Origin: Halorubrum lipolyticum DSM 21995
Lineage (GTDB): Archaea > Halobacteriota > Halobacteria > Halobacteriales > Haloferacaceae
Assembly: GCF_000337375.1 (NCBI RefSeq)
Contig: NZ_AOJG01000030.1
Location: 66,585-114,956 of the forward strand
Direction: 5' to 3'
Length of the DNA: 48,372 nt
A program made the translations under genes and the position numbers. The notes beneath the pieces were generated by a model. It was not told where the DNA came from. It saw only the letters and a list, made by a program, of their open reading frames with translations, and searched no databases. Positions 6,702 to 15,036 of the stretch are shown here, in pieces; position 1 is the stretch's first letter; each line of letters opens with the position of its first letter.

Positions 6702-9169
6702 GCACTCACCCCACCATCGACGACGCTACCATCGAAGAGAGCATCGACAGCGCGGCGACGACGGTCGGCTCGGTCTGGCCGATCCACTCGTTCGTGACCG
6801 CCAACCCCCTCTCGGGGTTCGAGGACGTGCCGTTCGGCGAGGCGGTGACGCAGGCGGCCGACCTGCTGGGCGGGCGCGGCTACCCGAGCCGCGAGACGTT
6901 CCGCGCGGCGCTCGACGACGGCCGGATCGATCGCGAGACGCTCGAGTCGGAGCTCGCCGACCGCGGCTACGAAGCCGAGCCGGAGGCGGCGCTCGAACGC
7001 GTGGACGGGAGCGCCGAGTCGGAGACGCCGGGCGACGAGGCCGACACCGACGCCGAACGGGTCGACCGCGTGCTAACGAAGTGGCTGTCGGCGTTCCTCG
7101 ACGAGGGCCACGCCACGTGGTCGATGCCGAACCGCGAGGACGGGTTCTACGCCGCCTTCCGCGGAGTGGCCGCACACGACGGTGAGGTCCCCGACGAGGT
7201 CAGCGAATCGCTGCCCGAGACCCCGACCGAGGCCATCGAGACCGCCTTGGAACCGTATCCGGACAGCCAGTGGGTGCCGGTATTCGAGGAGCAGCTGGCC
7301 GCGCTCCCCGGCTGGACCGGCTTCATCAAGCAACGCGTCGACGACGAGGGGACGTGGCAGTCGGCTCACCCGATCACGCTCGCGGACTACCTCGCGGTCC
7401 GGCTCGCGCTGCTCGACGGGTTCGGCGTTGACATCGAGCCGTCCGTCGGCCCCGGTACCGCCGACGCCGACCCGACCGACGAGATCGCCGAGGCCTTCCT
7501 GAGCGCGTGGGAGGCGACCTACCGCTCCGCGGTCGTCGACCGCGTCGCCGCCGAGGGGCGGGAGCGGGACGAGGAGCGGGAGCGGCCCGACGGCGACCAG
7601 TCGGAACGCCCCGACGCGCAGTTGGTGTTCTGTATCGACACCCGCTCGGAGGTGATCCGCCGTCACGTCGAGGCCGCGGGCGAGTACGAGACGCACGGCT
7701 ACGCCGGCTTCTTCGGCGTCCCGATGGAGTATCAGGGGTACGACGCCGAGACGCCGGTCGACGCCTGCCCGCCCATCCTGGAACCGCAACACCGTATCAG
7801 CGAGGTCCCGACCGGCGGGGACGCGCGGGAACGCCACGACCGTCGGTCGAGCGTCCGCGAGGTCGCGGGCGAGGTCGTCAAGAAGCTGAAGACGAACCCC
7901 GCCAGCGCCTTCGGCTTCGTCGAGAACGCCGGGAGCGGCTACGGGCTCGCGCTCGCGGCGCGCACGCTCGTTCCCGGCCGCGTCCGCGACCTGTTGGGTA
8001 CCGTCGACGACGCGGTGCCGGACGAACACGAGTTCTGCGAGCAGATCGTTCAGCACCAGCACACCCGCGCCGACGGGCTTCCGGTGGGGCTGACCCGCGA
8101 GGAGCGCGTCGAGTACGCCGCCACCGCCTTCGATCTGATGGGGTGGACGGAGTTCGGTCGGCTCGTCGCCTTCGTCGGGCACGCGAGCGAGACGACGAAC
8201 AACCCCTACGACTCGAGCCTGGACTGCGGCGCGTGCGCCGGTAACCCGGGCGGGCCGAACGCCCGCGTGCTGGCCGAGATCTGCAACGACCCGGACGTGA
8301 CGGCGGCGCTGCGCGACCGCGGCTTCGAGATCCCGGAGGACACCGTCTTCCTCGCCGGCGAGCACAACACGACGACCGACGAGATCGAACTCTACGGCGA
8401 CGCCCCCGAGAGCCACGCGGACGACCTCGCGCAGTTGCGCGCGGACCTCGACGACGCCCGCGAGGGCGCGACCGCCGAGCGCGTCGGCCCGGACGCCGAG
8501 GGCTCGGCCGTTCGCGAGACCGAGCGCCGCGCCGGTGACTGGGCCGAGACGCGCCCCGAGTGGGGGTTAGCGGGCAACGCAGGCTTCGTCGTCGGCCCCC
8601 GCGAGCTGACGAGCGACCTCGACCTCGACGGCCGCGCGTTCCTCCACTCGTACGACTGGTCGACCGACCCCGACGGCGACGCGCTGGAGGCGATCCTCGC
8701 GGGGCCGATGGTCGTCACCCAGTGGATCAACGCCCAGTACTACTTCTCGACCGTCGACAACGCGGCCTACGGGAGCGGGTCGAAGGCGACCCACAACCCC
8801 GTCGGCAACGTCGGCGTCTACCAGGGGAACGGTGGCGACCTGATGACCGGGCTTCCCCGCCAGTCGCTGATGGCGGCCGACGACGAGCCGTACCACCAGC
8901 CGCTCCGCCTCTCGACGGTCGTCCACGCGCCGGTCGAACGCGTCACCGACGCCCTGGCCGACCACGAGGAAGTGACCGAGCTGCTGGACAACGACTGGCT
9001 CTCGCTGACGGTCGTCGACCCGACGCGGGACCACCGCGCGTTCGAGTACGAGCGCGACTCGGAGTGGCAACCCGCCTCCGAGCCGACCGCCTCCGAACCG
9101 TCCGCGACCGAGCCGGAGGCGCCGACCGCTCCGGAGCGTGAGCACGCGCCCGCTGCCGCGGACGACTGA
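6698..9169 (+). CDS. dabA: DabA: carbonic-anhydrase-like subunit of inorganic-carbon transporter (DUF2309/UPF0753)
   Basis: 823 residues. The Zn site of DabA is complete: C312 and D314 in LVFCIDTRSE, H495 in FVGHASETTNNP and C510 in LDCGACAGNPGGPNARVLAEICND. These are the ligands of the beta-carbonic-anhydrase-like centre known from Halothiobacillus DabA. The N-terminal WPIHSFVTANPLSGFEDVPF is also a family signature. Low-complexity Asp/Glu/Arg stretches (about residues 110-125 and 285-305) and a Pro/Glu/Ala tail look like halophilic inserts. It overlaps dabB by 4 nt. The pair should hydrate CO2 vectorially at the membrane, driven by a cation gradient; activity in this organism is inferred. 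Confidence 0.9.
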   Translation: MSTHPTIDDATIEESIDSAATTVGSVWPIHSFVTANPLSGFEDVPFGEAVTQAADLLGGRGYPSRETFRAALDDGRIDRETLESELADRGYEAEPEAALERVDGSAESETPGDEADTDAERVDRVLTKWLSAFLDEGHATWSMPNREDGFYAAFRGVAAHDGEVPDEVSESLPETPTEAIETALEPYPDSQWVPVFEEQLAALPGWTGFIKQRVDDEGTWQSAHPITLADYLAVRLALLDGFGVDIEPSVGPGTADADPTDEIAEAFLSAWEATYRSAVVDRVAAEGRERDEERERPDGDQSERPDAQLVFCIDTRSEVIRRHVEAAGEYETHGYAGFFGVPMEYQGYDAETPVDACPPILEPQHRISEVPTGGDARERHDRRSSVREVAGEVVKKLKTNPASAFGFVENAGSGYGLALAARTLVPGRVRDLLGTVDDAVPDEHEFCEQIVQHQHTRADGLPVGLTREERVEYAATAFDLMGWTEFGRLVAFVGHASETTNNPYDSSLDCGACAGNPGGPNARVLAEICNDPDVTAALRDRGFEIPEDTVFLAGEHNTTTDEIELYGDAPESHADDLAQLRADLDDAREGATAERVGPDAEGSAVRETERRAGDWAETRPEWGLAGNAGFVVGPRELTSDLDLDGRAFLHSYDWSTDPDGDALEAILAGPMVVTQWINAQYYFSTVDNAAYGSGSKATHNPVGNVGVYQGNGGDLMTGLPRQSLMAADDEPYHQPLRLSTVVHAPVERVTDALADHEEVTELLDNDWLSLTVVDPTRDHRAFEYERDSEWQPASEPTASEPSATEPEAPTAPEREHAPAAADD

Positions 9170-9294
9170 GTCGGGCCGTCGATTGAGTTGGGCCGGCGAC
9201 CCCTCTCCGCTTCCTCGCCGCTTCGGCTCTCCCTTACCTCCCACTTTCTCCTCCATTCGCGGCGCGTGCTATCGATCGTCACCCCGGCGACAGC

Positions 9295-9350
9295 GTTATA
9301 CCGATGTACATACTTGTACATCACAACGCGAAACACTACATCGGTGTACA
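9295..9350 (+). promoter_or_regulatory. trp operon promoter with palindromic operator
   Basis: A TATA-like GTTATA is at 9295-9300. Directly after it GATGTACA-TACT-TGTACATC (9303-9322) is a perfect 8-bp inverted repeat with a 4-bp spacer. ACCGATGTA at 9300-9308 also pairs perfectly with TACATCGGT at 9337-9345, and TGTACA occurs three times (9305, 9315, 9345). The repeats cover the expected transcription start and the short leader, which suggests a repressor site or a leader hairpin. The regulator is not identified. The remainder of 9170-9294 shows no gene. Confidence 0.6.
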
Positions 9351-9352
9351 CA

Positions 9353-10408
9353 ATGAATATCAACGACACGGTCGAGCACGTGACGGACGGGGCGGACCTG
9401 ACGGTCGACGAGGCGCGCGAGGCCGCGCGGCTCGTCTTCGAGGAGGCGACCGAGGCGCAGATCGGCGCGCTGCTCGCCGCGCTCCGCGCGAAGGGGGAGA
9501 CCGAGGCGGAGATCGCGGGCTTCGCGCAGGGGATGCGCGACGCCGCGCGCACGATCGAGCCCGACCGGGAGCCGCTCGTCGACACCTGCGGGACCGGCGG
9601 CGACGACTACGACACGATCAACGTCTCGACGACGGCCGCGATCGTCGCCGCGGGTGCCGGCGTGCCGATCGCCAAGCACGGCAACTACTCCGTCTCCTCC
9701 TCCTCCGGGAGCGCCGACGTGCTGGAGGTCGCGGGCGCCGACGTGGAGGCCGAGCCGCCGGCGGTCGAGGACGCGATCGAGGCCGACGGGATCGGGTTCA
9801 TGCTCGCGCCCGTCTTCCACCCGGCGATGAAGGCCGTCATCGGCCCGCGCAAGGAGCTCGGGATGCGGACGATCTTCAACGTGCTCGGCCCGCTCACCAA
9901 CCCCGCCGGCGCCGACGCGCAGGTGCTCGGCGTGTACGACCCGGATCTGGTCCCCCTCATCGCGCGGTCGCTCGCGCACATGCCCGTCGAGCACGCCTTG
10001 GTGGTCCACGGCGCGGGAATGGACGAGATCGGGATCCATTCGGAGACGGTCGCCGCCGAGGTCGACGGCGACGAGGTGCGGGAGTTCACCCTCTCGCCCG
10101 AGGATCTGGGCCTCGAACGCGCCCCGATCGAAGCCGTCGCGGGCGGGACCCCCGAGGAGAACGCCGCCGACCTGCGCGGGATCGTCGACGGCTCCGTGAC
10201 GGGCGCCAAGCGCGACCTCGTCCTCGCGAACGCGGGCGCGGCGATCTACGTCGCCGGCGAGGCCGACACCCTCGCCGAGGGCGTCGAGCGCGCGGCCGAG
10301 GCGGTCGACTCCGGCGCGGCCGCGGCGAAGTTCGCCGCGCTGTGCGGGGACGACGCCGGCGAGGGCGGCGACTCGGTGGCGGAAGTCCCCCCGGAGGACG
10401 ACGACTGA
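9353..10408 (+). CDS. trpD: anthranilate phosphoribosyltransferase TrpD
   Basis: 351 residues. It joins anthranilate to PRPP, the second step of tryptophan synthesis. The PRPP and diphosphate-binding motif DTCGTGGDDYDTINVSTTAAIVAA, then AKHGNYSVSSSSGSADVLEVAG, and PRKELGMRTIFNVLGPLTNPA are all present. The usual KHGNRSVSSKSGSAD has Tyr and Ser in place of the basic residues here, a difference that other haloarchaeal copies may share. ATG 9353 was chosen because upstream frames cross the promoter palindrome. It is first of four genes; its TGA shares one base with the trpF ATG. Confidence 0.95.
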   Translation: MNINDTVEHVTDGADLTVDEAREAARLVFEEATEAQIGALLAALRAKGETEAEIAGFAQGMRDAARTIEPDREPLVDTCGTGGDDYDTINVSTTAAIVAAGAGVPIAKHGNYSVSSSSGSADVLEVAGADVEAEPPAVEDAIEADGIGFMLAPVFHPAMKAVIGPRKELGMRTIFNVLGPLTNPAGADAQVLGVYDPDLVPLIARSLAHMPVEHALVVHGAGMDEIGIHSETVAAEVDGDEVREFTLSPEDLGLERAPIEAVAGGTPEENAADLRGIVDGSVTGAKRDLVLANAGAAIYVAGEADTLAEGVERAAEAVDSGAAAAKFAALCGDDAGEGGDSVAEVPPEDDD

Positions 10409-11052
10409 TGGCCCGGGTGAAGATATGCGGGCTGACGCGGGGCGCGGACCTCCGGGCCGCGGTCGACGCCGGCGCCGACGCGGTCGGCGTGATCTCGGAG
10501 GTCCCGGTCGACTCCCCCCGCGAGGTCGACCCGGCGGCGGCGGCGGAGCTGCTCGCGGACGTGCCGCCGTTCGTCACCGCGACGCTCGTCACGATGCCCG
10601 ACTCCGCCGAGCGCGCGGTCGAGCTCCTGCGGACGGTCACGCCGGACGCCGTCCAGCTCCACGGCGAGTGGACGCCCGACGAGATCCGATACATCCGCGC
10701 CGAGACGGAGCGGAAGGTGCTGCTCGCGGTCGACGCCGACGACCCGGCCCGCGCCGAGGCGTTCGACGCGGTCGCCGACGCGCTCGTGATCGACTCGACC
10801 GACGAGTCCGGCGCGGGCGGCACCGGGGAGACCCACGACTGGGAGCGGGCCGGCGACCTCGCCGCCCGCCTCACCTCGCCCGTGGTCCTCGCCGGCGGGC
10901 TCACGCCCGAAACCGTCGCCGAGGCGGTCCGCACCGCCGACCCGTTCGCGGTCGACGTGGCCTCGGGCGTCGAGCTGTCCGACGGGCGGAAGGACCACAA
11001 CGCGGTGGCCCGCTTCGTGGCGAACGCGGGCCGGGAGATGGAGTTGATATGA
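10408..11052 (+). CDS. trpF: phosphoribosylanthranilate isomerase TrpF
   Basis: 214 residues, a TIM barrel that carries out the Amadori rearrangement of phosphoribosylanthranilate. The catalytic Cys is in VKICGLTRGADLRAAVDAGADAVGVI at the N-terminus. The later motifs VQLHGEWTPDEIRYIR and PVVLAGGLTPETVAEAV, and DVASGVELSDGRKDHNAVARFV at the C-terminus, form the phosphate-binding end. The usual catalytic Asp is likely in VIDSTDESGAGGTGETHDW. Overlaps of 1 nt with trpD and 4 nt with trpE show tight coupling. Confidence 0.95.
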   Translation: MARVKICGLTRGADLRAAVDAGADAVGVISEVPVDSPREVDPAAAAELLADVPPFVTATLVTMPDSAERAVELLRTVTPDAVQLHGEWTPDEIRYIRAETERKVLLAVDADDPARAEAFDAVADALVIDSTDESGAGGTGETHDWERAGDLAARLTSPVVLAGGLTPETVAEAVRTADPFAVDVASGVELSDGRKDHNAVARFVANAGREMELI

Positions 11053-12719
11053 CCGCGTCGACGACTCCGCTCGACCGCTCGAAGGCCGAGTTCGTCGACC
11101 TCGCAGCGGACGCCGAGAGGCCGGTCGTGGTCCGCGCGTCCGCCTCGCTCGACCCCGACGTGACCCCGCTCGCGGCGTACGCGACGCTGGTCGGCGAGGG
11201 GCCGTACGGGTTCCTCTTGGAGTCCGGCGAGAAGGTCGCCTCCAGCGACCCCGACGGGGCGTTCACCGCCGAGGGCGACGCCGACAAACACGCGCGCTAC
11301 TCGTTCGTCGGCTACGACCCCGAGGCGATCGTCTCGGTCCACCCCGACCGGACCGACGTGACCCGGCTCGGTCCGGCGGCCGAGTTCGTCGGGACCGAGT
11401 CCGAAGGGGACCTGGGCCCCGACGCCGGCGACGCGATCGATCGGATCCGCGCGGCGTTCCCGGACGTGAGCCTGCGCGGCTTCCCGGACACGGACCGGCA
11501 GATCCTCTCGGGCGGCTTCGTCGGCTTCCTCGCGTACGAGGCCGTCTACGACCTCTGGTTAGAGGAGGTCGGCGTCGACAGACCCGAGACCGAGTTCCCC
11601 GACGCCGAGTTCGCGCTGACGACGCGGACCGTCGTCTTCGACGACAAGGAGGGGACCGTCGAGCTCGTCTTCACCCCCGTCGTCGGCGTCGACGACGATC
11701 CCGCGGCCGTCTACGACGACCTCGTCGCCGAGGCGGAGCGCGTCGGCGCGGAACTCCGAGAGGCGTCCCCGCCGGCACCCGACGGGATCCGGGTCGACTC
11801 GGAGTCCGCCGGTCCCCGCGAGGAGTACGAGGAGGCGGTCCGGACCGCCAAACGGCGCGTCCTCGACGGCGACATCTATCAGGGCGTGATCTCTCGGAGC
11901 CGCGAGCTCCGCGGCGAGGTCGACTCGCTCGGGCTGTACGCGGCGCTCCGCGAGGTGAACCCCTCGCCGTACATGTACGTCCTGCGCCACGACGACCGGA
12001 GCATCGTCGGCGCGAGCCCGGAGACGCTGGTGTCGGTGCGGGGCGACCGGATCGTCTCGAACCCGATCGCGGGCACCTGCCCCCGCGGGACGAGCCCGGT
12101 CGAGGACCGCCGTCTGGCCGGGGAGATGCTCGCGGACGGAAAGGAGCGCGCCGAGCACACGATGCTCGTCGACCTCGCGCGCAACGACGTGCGGCGCGTC
12201 TCGGAGGCGGGCTCCGTCCGCGTCGAGGAGTTCATGAACGTGCTGAAGTACAGCCACGTCCAGCACATCGAGTCGACCGTGACGGGGACGCTCGCGGGCG
12301 ACGCCGACGCCTTCGACGCGACGCGCGCGACGTTCCCCGCCGGCACGCTCACCGGCGCGCCGAAGGTGCGCGCGATGGAGATCATCGAGGAGCTGGAGGC
12401 GACCCCTCGAGAGGCGTACGGCGGCGGCGTCGGCTACTACGCGTGGACCGGCGACGCCGACTTCGCCATCGTGATCCGGACGGCGACGCTCGACGAGTCG
12501 CCGCCGGACGCGAGTTCGCCCGGCGAGACCGCGGTCACCGTCCGCGCCGGCGCCGGGCTCGTCGCCGACTCCGACCCGGCCGCCGAGTACGAGGAGACCG
12601 AGCAGAAGATGGACGGCGTGTTGACCGCGATCGACCGGATCCGGGAGGACGGCGAGAACGGGGAGTCCGACTCCGACGCCGACGGCCCCCTCCCCGCCGG
12701 CACGGAGGTCGACGAATGA
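11049..12719 (+). CDS. trpE: anthranilate synthase component I TrpE
   Basis: 556 residues. With TrpG it makes anthranilate from chorismate and glutamine. The N-terminal domain holds the tryptophan feedback region (KHARYSFVGYDPEAIVSV; LLESGEKVASS). The C-terminal chorismate-binding domain shows GDIYQGVISRSRELRGE, VNPSPYMYVLRHDDRSIVGASPETLVSV, PIAGTCPRG, ERAEHTMLVDLARNDVRRV, HIESTVTGTL and FPAGTLTGAPKVRAMEIIEELE. A hydrophilic tail of about 20 residues follows the last helix. It overlaps trpF and trpG by 4 nt each. The gene order D-F-E-G with C, B and A elsewhere is the usual haloarchaeal split. Confidence 0.95.
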   Translation: MTASTTPLDRSKAEFVDLAADAERPVVVRASASLDPDVTPLAAYATLVGEGPYGFLLESGEKVASSDPDGAFTAEGDADKHARYSFVGYDPEAIVSVHPDRTDVTRLGPAAEFVGTESEGDLGPDAGDAIDRIRAAFPDVSLRGFPDTDRQILSGGFVGFLAYEAVYDLWLEEVGVDRPETEFPDAEFALTTRTVVFDDKEGTVELVFTPVVGVDDDPAAVYDDLVAEAERVGAELREASPPAPDGIRVDSESAGPREEYEEAVRTAKRRVLDGDIYQGVISRSRELRGEVDSLGLYAALREVNPSPYMYVLRHDDRSIVGASPETLVSVRGDRIVSNPIAGTCPRGTSPVEDRRLAGEMLADGKERAEHTMLVDLARNDVRRVSEAGSVRVEEFMNVLKYSHVQHIESTVTGTLAGDADAFDATRATFPAGTLTGAPKVRAMEIIEELEATPREAYGGGVGYYAWTGDADFAIVIRTATLDESPPDASSPGETAVTVRAGAGLVADSDPAAEYEETEQKMDGVLTAIDRIREDGENGESDSDADGPLPAGTEVDE

Positions 12720-13309
12720 AGGTCGTCGTCGTCGACAACTTCGACTCGTTCACCTACAACCTCGTCGAGTACGTCTCCGACCAGCCGCTCGGCGGCGAGG
12801 AGATCGACGTCGAGGTGTTCAAGAACACCGCGTCGCTGGCGGCGATCCGCGACGCCGACCCGGACGCGATCCTGATCAGCCCCGGCCCCGGCCACCCGAA
12901 GAACGAGCGCGACGTGGGCGTGACGATGGACGTGTTGCGCGACCTCTCCCCGGAGGTCCCGACGCTCGGCGTCTGTCTCGGCCTCGAGGCCGCCGTCTAC
13001 GAGTACGGCGGCACGGTCGGCCACGCGCCCGAGCCGATCCACGGCAAAGCGTTCCCCGTCGACCACGACGGCGAGGGGGTGTTCGCCGGGCTCGATCAGG
13101 GATTCCGCGCCGGTCGCTACCACTCGCTGGCCGCCACCGAGGTCCCCGACGCCTTCGACGTGACCGCCACCACGGACCACGAGAGCGAGGAGATCGTGAT
13201 GGGGATCCGCGGCCGCGAGCACCCGATCGAGGCGGTGCAGTTCCACCCCGAGAGCGTGCTGACCGCGGCGGGTCACGACCTGATCCGGAACTTCCTCGCG
13301 TCCGTTTAA
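12716..13309 (+). CDS. trpG: anthranilate synthase component II TrpG (glutamine amidotransferase)
   Basis: 197 residues, class I glutamine amidotransferase that feeds ammonia to TrpE. It opens with VVVVDNFDSFTYNLVEYV, the oxyanion strand is ISPGPGHPKNERDVGV, and the nucleophile is C87 in LGVCLGLEA. The His-Glu part of the triad is VQFHPES. The residue after LG in the nucleophile elbow is Leu where GHQ is usual; this position is not the catalytic one. The ATGA overlap with trpE closes the operon. TTTAAAAGG directly behind the stop is a weak termination signal. Confidence 0.94.
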   Translation: MKVVVVDNFDSFTYNLVEYVSDQPLGGEEIDVEVFKNTASLAAIRDADPDAILISPGPGHPKNERDVGVTMDVLRDLSPEVPTLGVCLGLEAAVYEYGGTVGHAPEPIHGKAFPVDHDGEGVFAGLDQGFRAGRYHSLAATEVPDAFDVTATTDHESEEIVMGIRGREHPIEAVQFHPESVLTAAGHDLIRNFLASV

Positions 13310-13332
13310 AAGGAACCGCGGCCGTCGCCCCG

Positions 13333-14070
13333 TTACTCCGCGTCGTCTGTGTCCGCGTCGTCTGTGTCCGCGTCGTCGGTCTTCGCATCGTCGGTCTTCG
13401 CATCGTCGGTCTTCGCATCGTCGGCCTCCGCGTCGTCTCCCCTCTTCGTCCCGTCGTCTCCCAGCTCTCCCTCGACGTCGTCTCCCGCCTCCTCCGCGTC
13501 CGCCACGCCTCGTCCCGCGAGCCCGACGAGGTGGCCGATCTCGGGGAGGATGATCTCGTCGACGCCGAGCCGGACCGCGTTCTCCGAGCCGGGCAGACAG
13601 AAGACGGGGGTGGCGGAGACGACCCCGGCGGTCGCCCGCGAGCCGATCGTCCGCGTCCCGACCTCCTCGTAGGAGAGCCGGCGGAACAGCTCGCCGAATC
13701 CGGGAAGCGCCTTGGCGAACAGGCCGCGAACGGCTTCGGGCGTCGCGTCGTCGGGCGTCACCCCTGTTCCACCGGTGGTCACGACCGCGTCGGTGTCCTT
13801 CCGGCGCGCGAGCCGGTCAACGGTCCCCTGCACGCTGTCGTAGTCGTCGGGAACCAGCTCGCGGACGGCGATCTCGTGACCGGCCTCCTCGAACGCCGAG
13901 ACGAGGTAGTCGCCGGATGGGTCGTCGTCCTGCGACCGGGAGGAGGACACCGTCACGACCGCGAGCGCGACGGAGTCGGCGTCGTGACTGTGGTGGTCGT
14001 GGTGAGCGTCGCCGTGGTCGTGAGCGTCGCCGTGGTCGTGAGCGTCGCCGTGGGAGATGTCGTCGCTCAT
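13333..14070 (-). CDS. moaB: MoaB/Mog-type molybdenum cofactor protein with His-rich head and repeat tail
   Basis: 245 residues. The central MoCF domain (about 33-195) is clear: ALAVVTVSSSRSQDDDPSGDYL, DAVVTTGGTGVTPDDATPEAVRGLF and CLPGSENAVRLGVDEIILPEIGHL, which together bind molybdopterin for adenylation. The first 30 residues are a His/Asp tract (HGDAHDHGDAHDHGDAHHDHHSH) made by an 18-bp repeat. The last 45 are DDAKT/DDADT pentads made by a 15-bp repeat at about 13336-13425. Both extensions are probably dispensable for the fold; the His tract could bind metal ions. ATG 14070 is favoured over 14097 because it starts on the His tract, like related proteins. Confidence 0.88.
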   Translation of the reverse strand: MSDDISHGDAHDHGDAHDHGDAHHDHHSHDADSVALAVVTVSSSRSQDDDPSGDYLVSAFEEAGHEIAVRELVPDDYDSVQGTVDRLARRKDTDAVVTTGGTGVTPDDATPEAVRGLFAKALPGFGELFRRLSYEEVGTRTIGSRATAGVVSATPVFCLPGSENAVRLGVDEIILPEIGHLVGLAGRGVADAEEAGDDVEGELGDDGTKRGDDAEADDAKTDDAKTDDAKTDDADTDDADTDDAE

Positions 14071-14182
14071 GGCACGACGTTCGACGGGGACGGCCAAAAC
14101 ACCCCGCGTCTCGATCGGATTGAAAAGGGAATGTCAAAAGGGGACGCGAAAGGGGGAACGCCGGAACGGGGGATCGGTAGGC

Positions 14183-14599
14183 CTACGGCCAGTCGTCGCG
14201 CGAGGGCTCCTCGGCGGTCTCCGTCTCCTCGTCGTCGGTGGCGAGGGTCCACCCGGCGGCGTCGGCCGCGTCTTCGACGTGGAGGAACTCCCAGCCGGTC
14301 GCTTCGGCCATCGCCTCGTCCTCCTCGTCGACGCCGACGAAGACGTGCCGGTCCGTGTCGAACTGCTGGGCGATGTTCTCCAGGCTCTCCTCGACGCCGC
14401 GCGGCCCCGAGAAGAAGTCCTGCCGCACGCGGTGTTTCCGGGTGAAGTTCGTGACGACGTAGGTCGGCTTCTCGCTGACGACGCCGACGTACTCCGTCCA
14501 CTGCCGGGCGTTGTTGAACACGTCGTTCGGGTCCGCGAGGGCCTTCAACGCCTTCAGCTCGAACGCCAGCGTCATGTCGGTAGATCCGCCACTGTCCAT
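14183..14599 (-). CDS. conserved haloarchaeal protein of unknown function
   Basis: 138 residues. A globular part (MTLAFELKALKALADPNDVFNNARQWTEYVGVVSEKPTYVVTNFTRKHRVRQDFFSGPRG) is followed by a second motif, RHVFVGVDEEDEAMAEATGWEFLHVEDAADAAGW, and an acidic tail. No catalytic motif is obvious. The composition and the regular acidic pattern say it is a real protein. I think it belongs to a small haloarchaea-only family but do not recall a reliable name. It is co-oriented with the MoaB gene, about 112 nt away. Confidence 0.7.
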   Translation of the reverse strand: MDSGGSTDMTLAFELKALKALADPNDVFNNARQWTEYVGVVSEKPTYVVTNFTRKHRVRQDFFSGPRGVEESLENIAQQFDTDRHVFVGVDEEDEAMAEATGWEFLHVEDAADAAGWTLATDDEETETAEEPSRDDWP

Positions 14600-14731
14600 G
14601 GATCGATGTTCTCGCGGCGGGCGAAAACAACTTCGCTTCCGCGGTACCCCCGTCCCGCCGGAACCGGCCGCGAGGATCGACGCGACCGGTGGCCTGACGA
14701 CCGACTCCACCGACCGAACGCGGCGACCGGC

Positions 14732-14947
14732 TCAGCGCGCCCGGACCTGGTAGTAGTCGGTGAACTTCACCACGTCACCGTCGTCGAGGTCGTCGGTCTC
14801 CGGTGCCGTCCGCGGCCGCCCCGCAAGCTCGCGGACGACCACCTGCGTCTCCTCGTCGAGCTCGTCGTAGTGGCGGACCCGCGCGTCCGCCGAGACCGTC
14901 CCGGTACGCCGGAGCCGCATGCGCCTGTTCGCCTCTCGAAGTGACAT
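14732..14947 (-). CDS. small conserved haloarchaeal protein
   Basis: 71 residues (MSLREANRRMRLRR...RHYDELDEETQVVVRELAGR...DDGDVVKFTDYYQVRAR). It is basic at the start and acidic after, with no known motif. A TATA-like TTTATCA lies about 27-33 nt upstream, so the ATG at 14947 is a good leaderless start. An inverted repeat lies between the two. It reads as a genuine small ORF rather than a shadow because no gene lies on the other strand. Confidence 0.6.
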   Translation of the reverse strand: MSLREANRRMRLRRTGTVSADARVRHYDELDEETQVVVRELAGRPRTAPETDDLDDGDVVKFTDYYQVRAR

Positions 14948-14964
14948 GTGTTACCATATAACAC
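14948..14964 (-). promoter_or_regulatory. palindrome over the start site of the small gene
   Basis: GTGTTA-CCATA-TAACAC is a perfect 6-bp inverted repeat placed exactly between a TATA-like element (about 14974-14981) and the ATG at 14947. That is the usual place for an archaeal repressor operator. No regulator is known. Confidence 0.4.
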
Positions 14965-14986
14965 CATAATTCGTGATAAATCTGCC

Positions 14987-15002
14987 GGCGGCGCGAGCCG
15001 CC
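14987..15002 (-). terminator. possible hairpin terminator behind the PAS kinase
   Basis: GGCGGC-GCGA-GCCGCC is a perfect 6-bp stem 35 nt beyond the stop of the histidine kinase. The following T stretch on the minus strand (ATTT) is weak, so this is tentative. Confidence 0.3.
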
Positions 15003-15036
15003 GCGAGACGTGCCCCGTCACGGTTCCGATCTGTCG

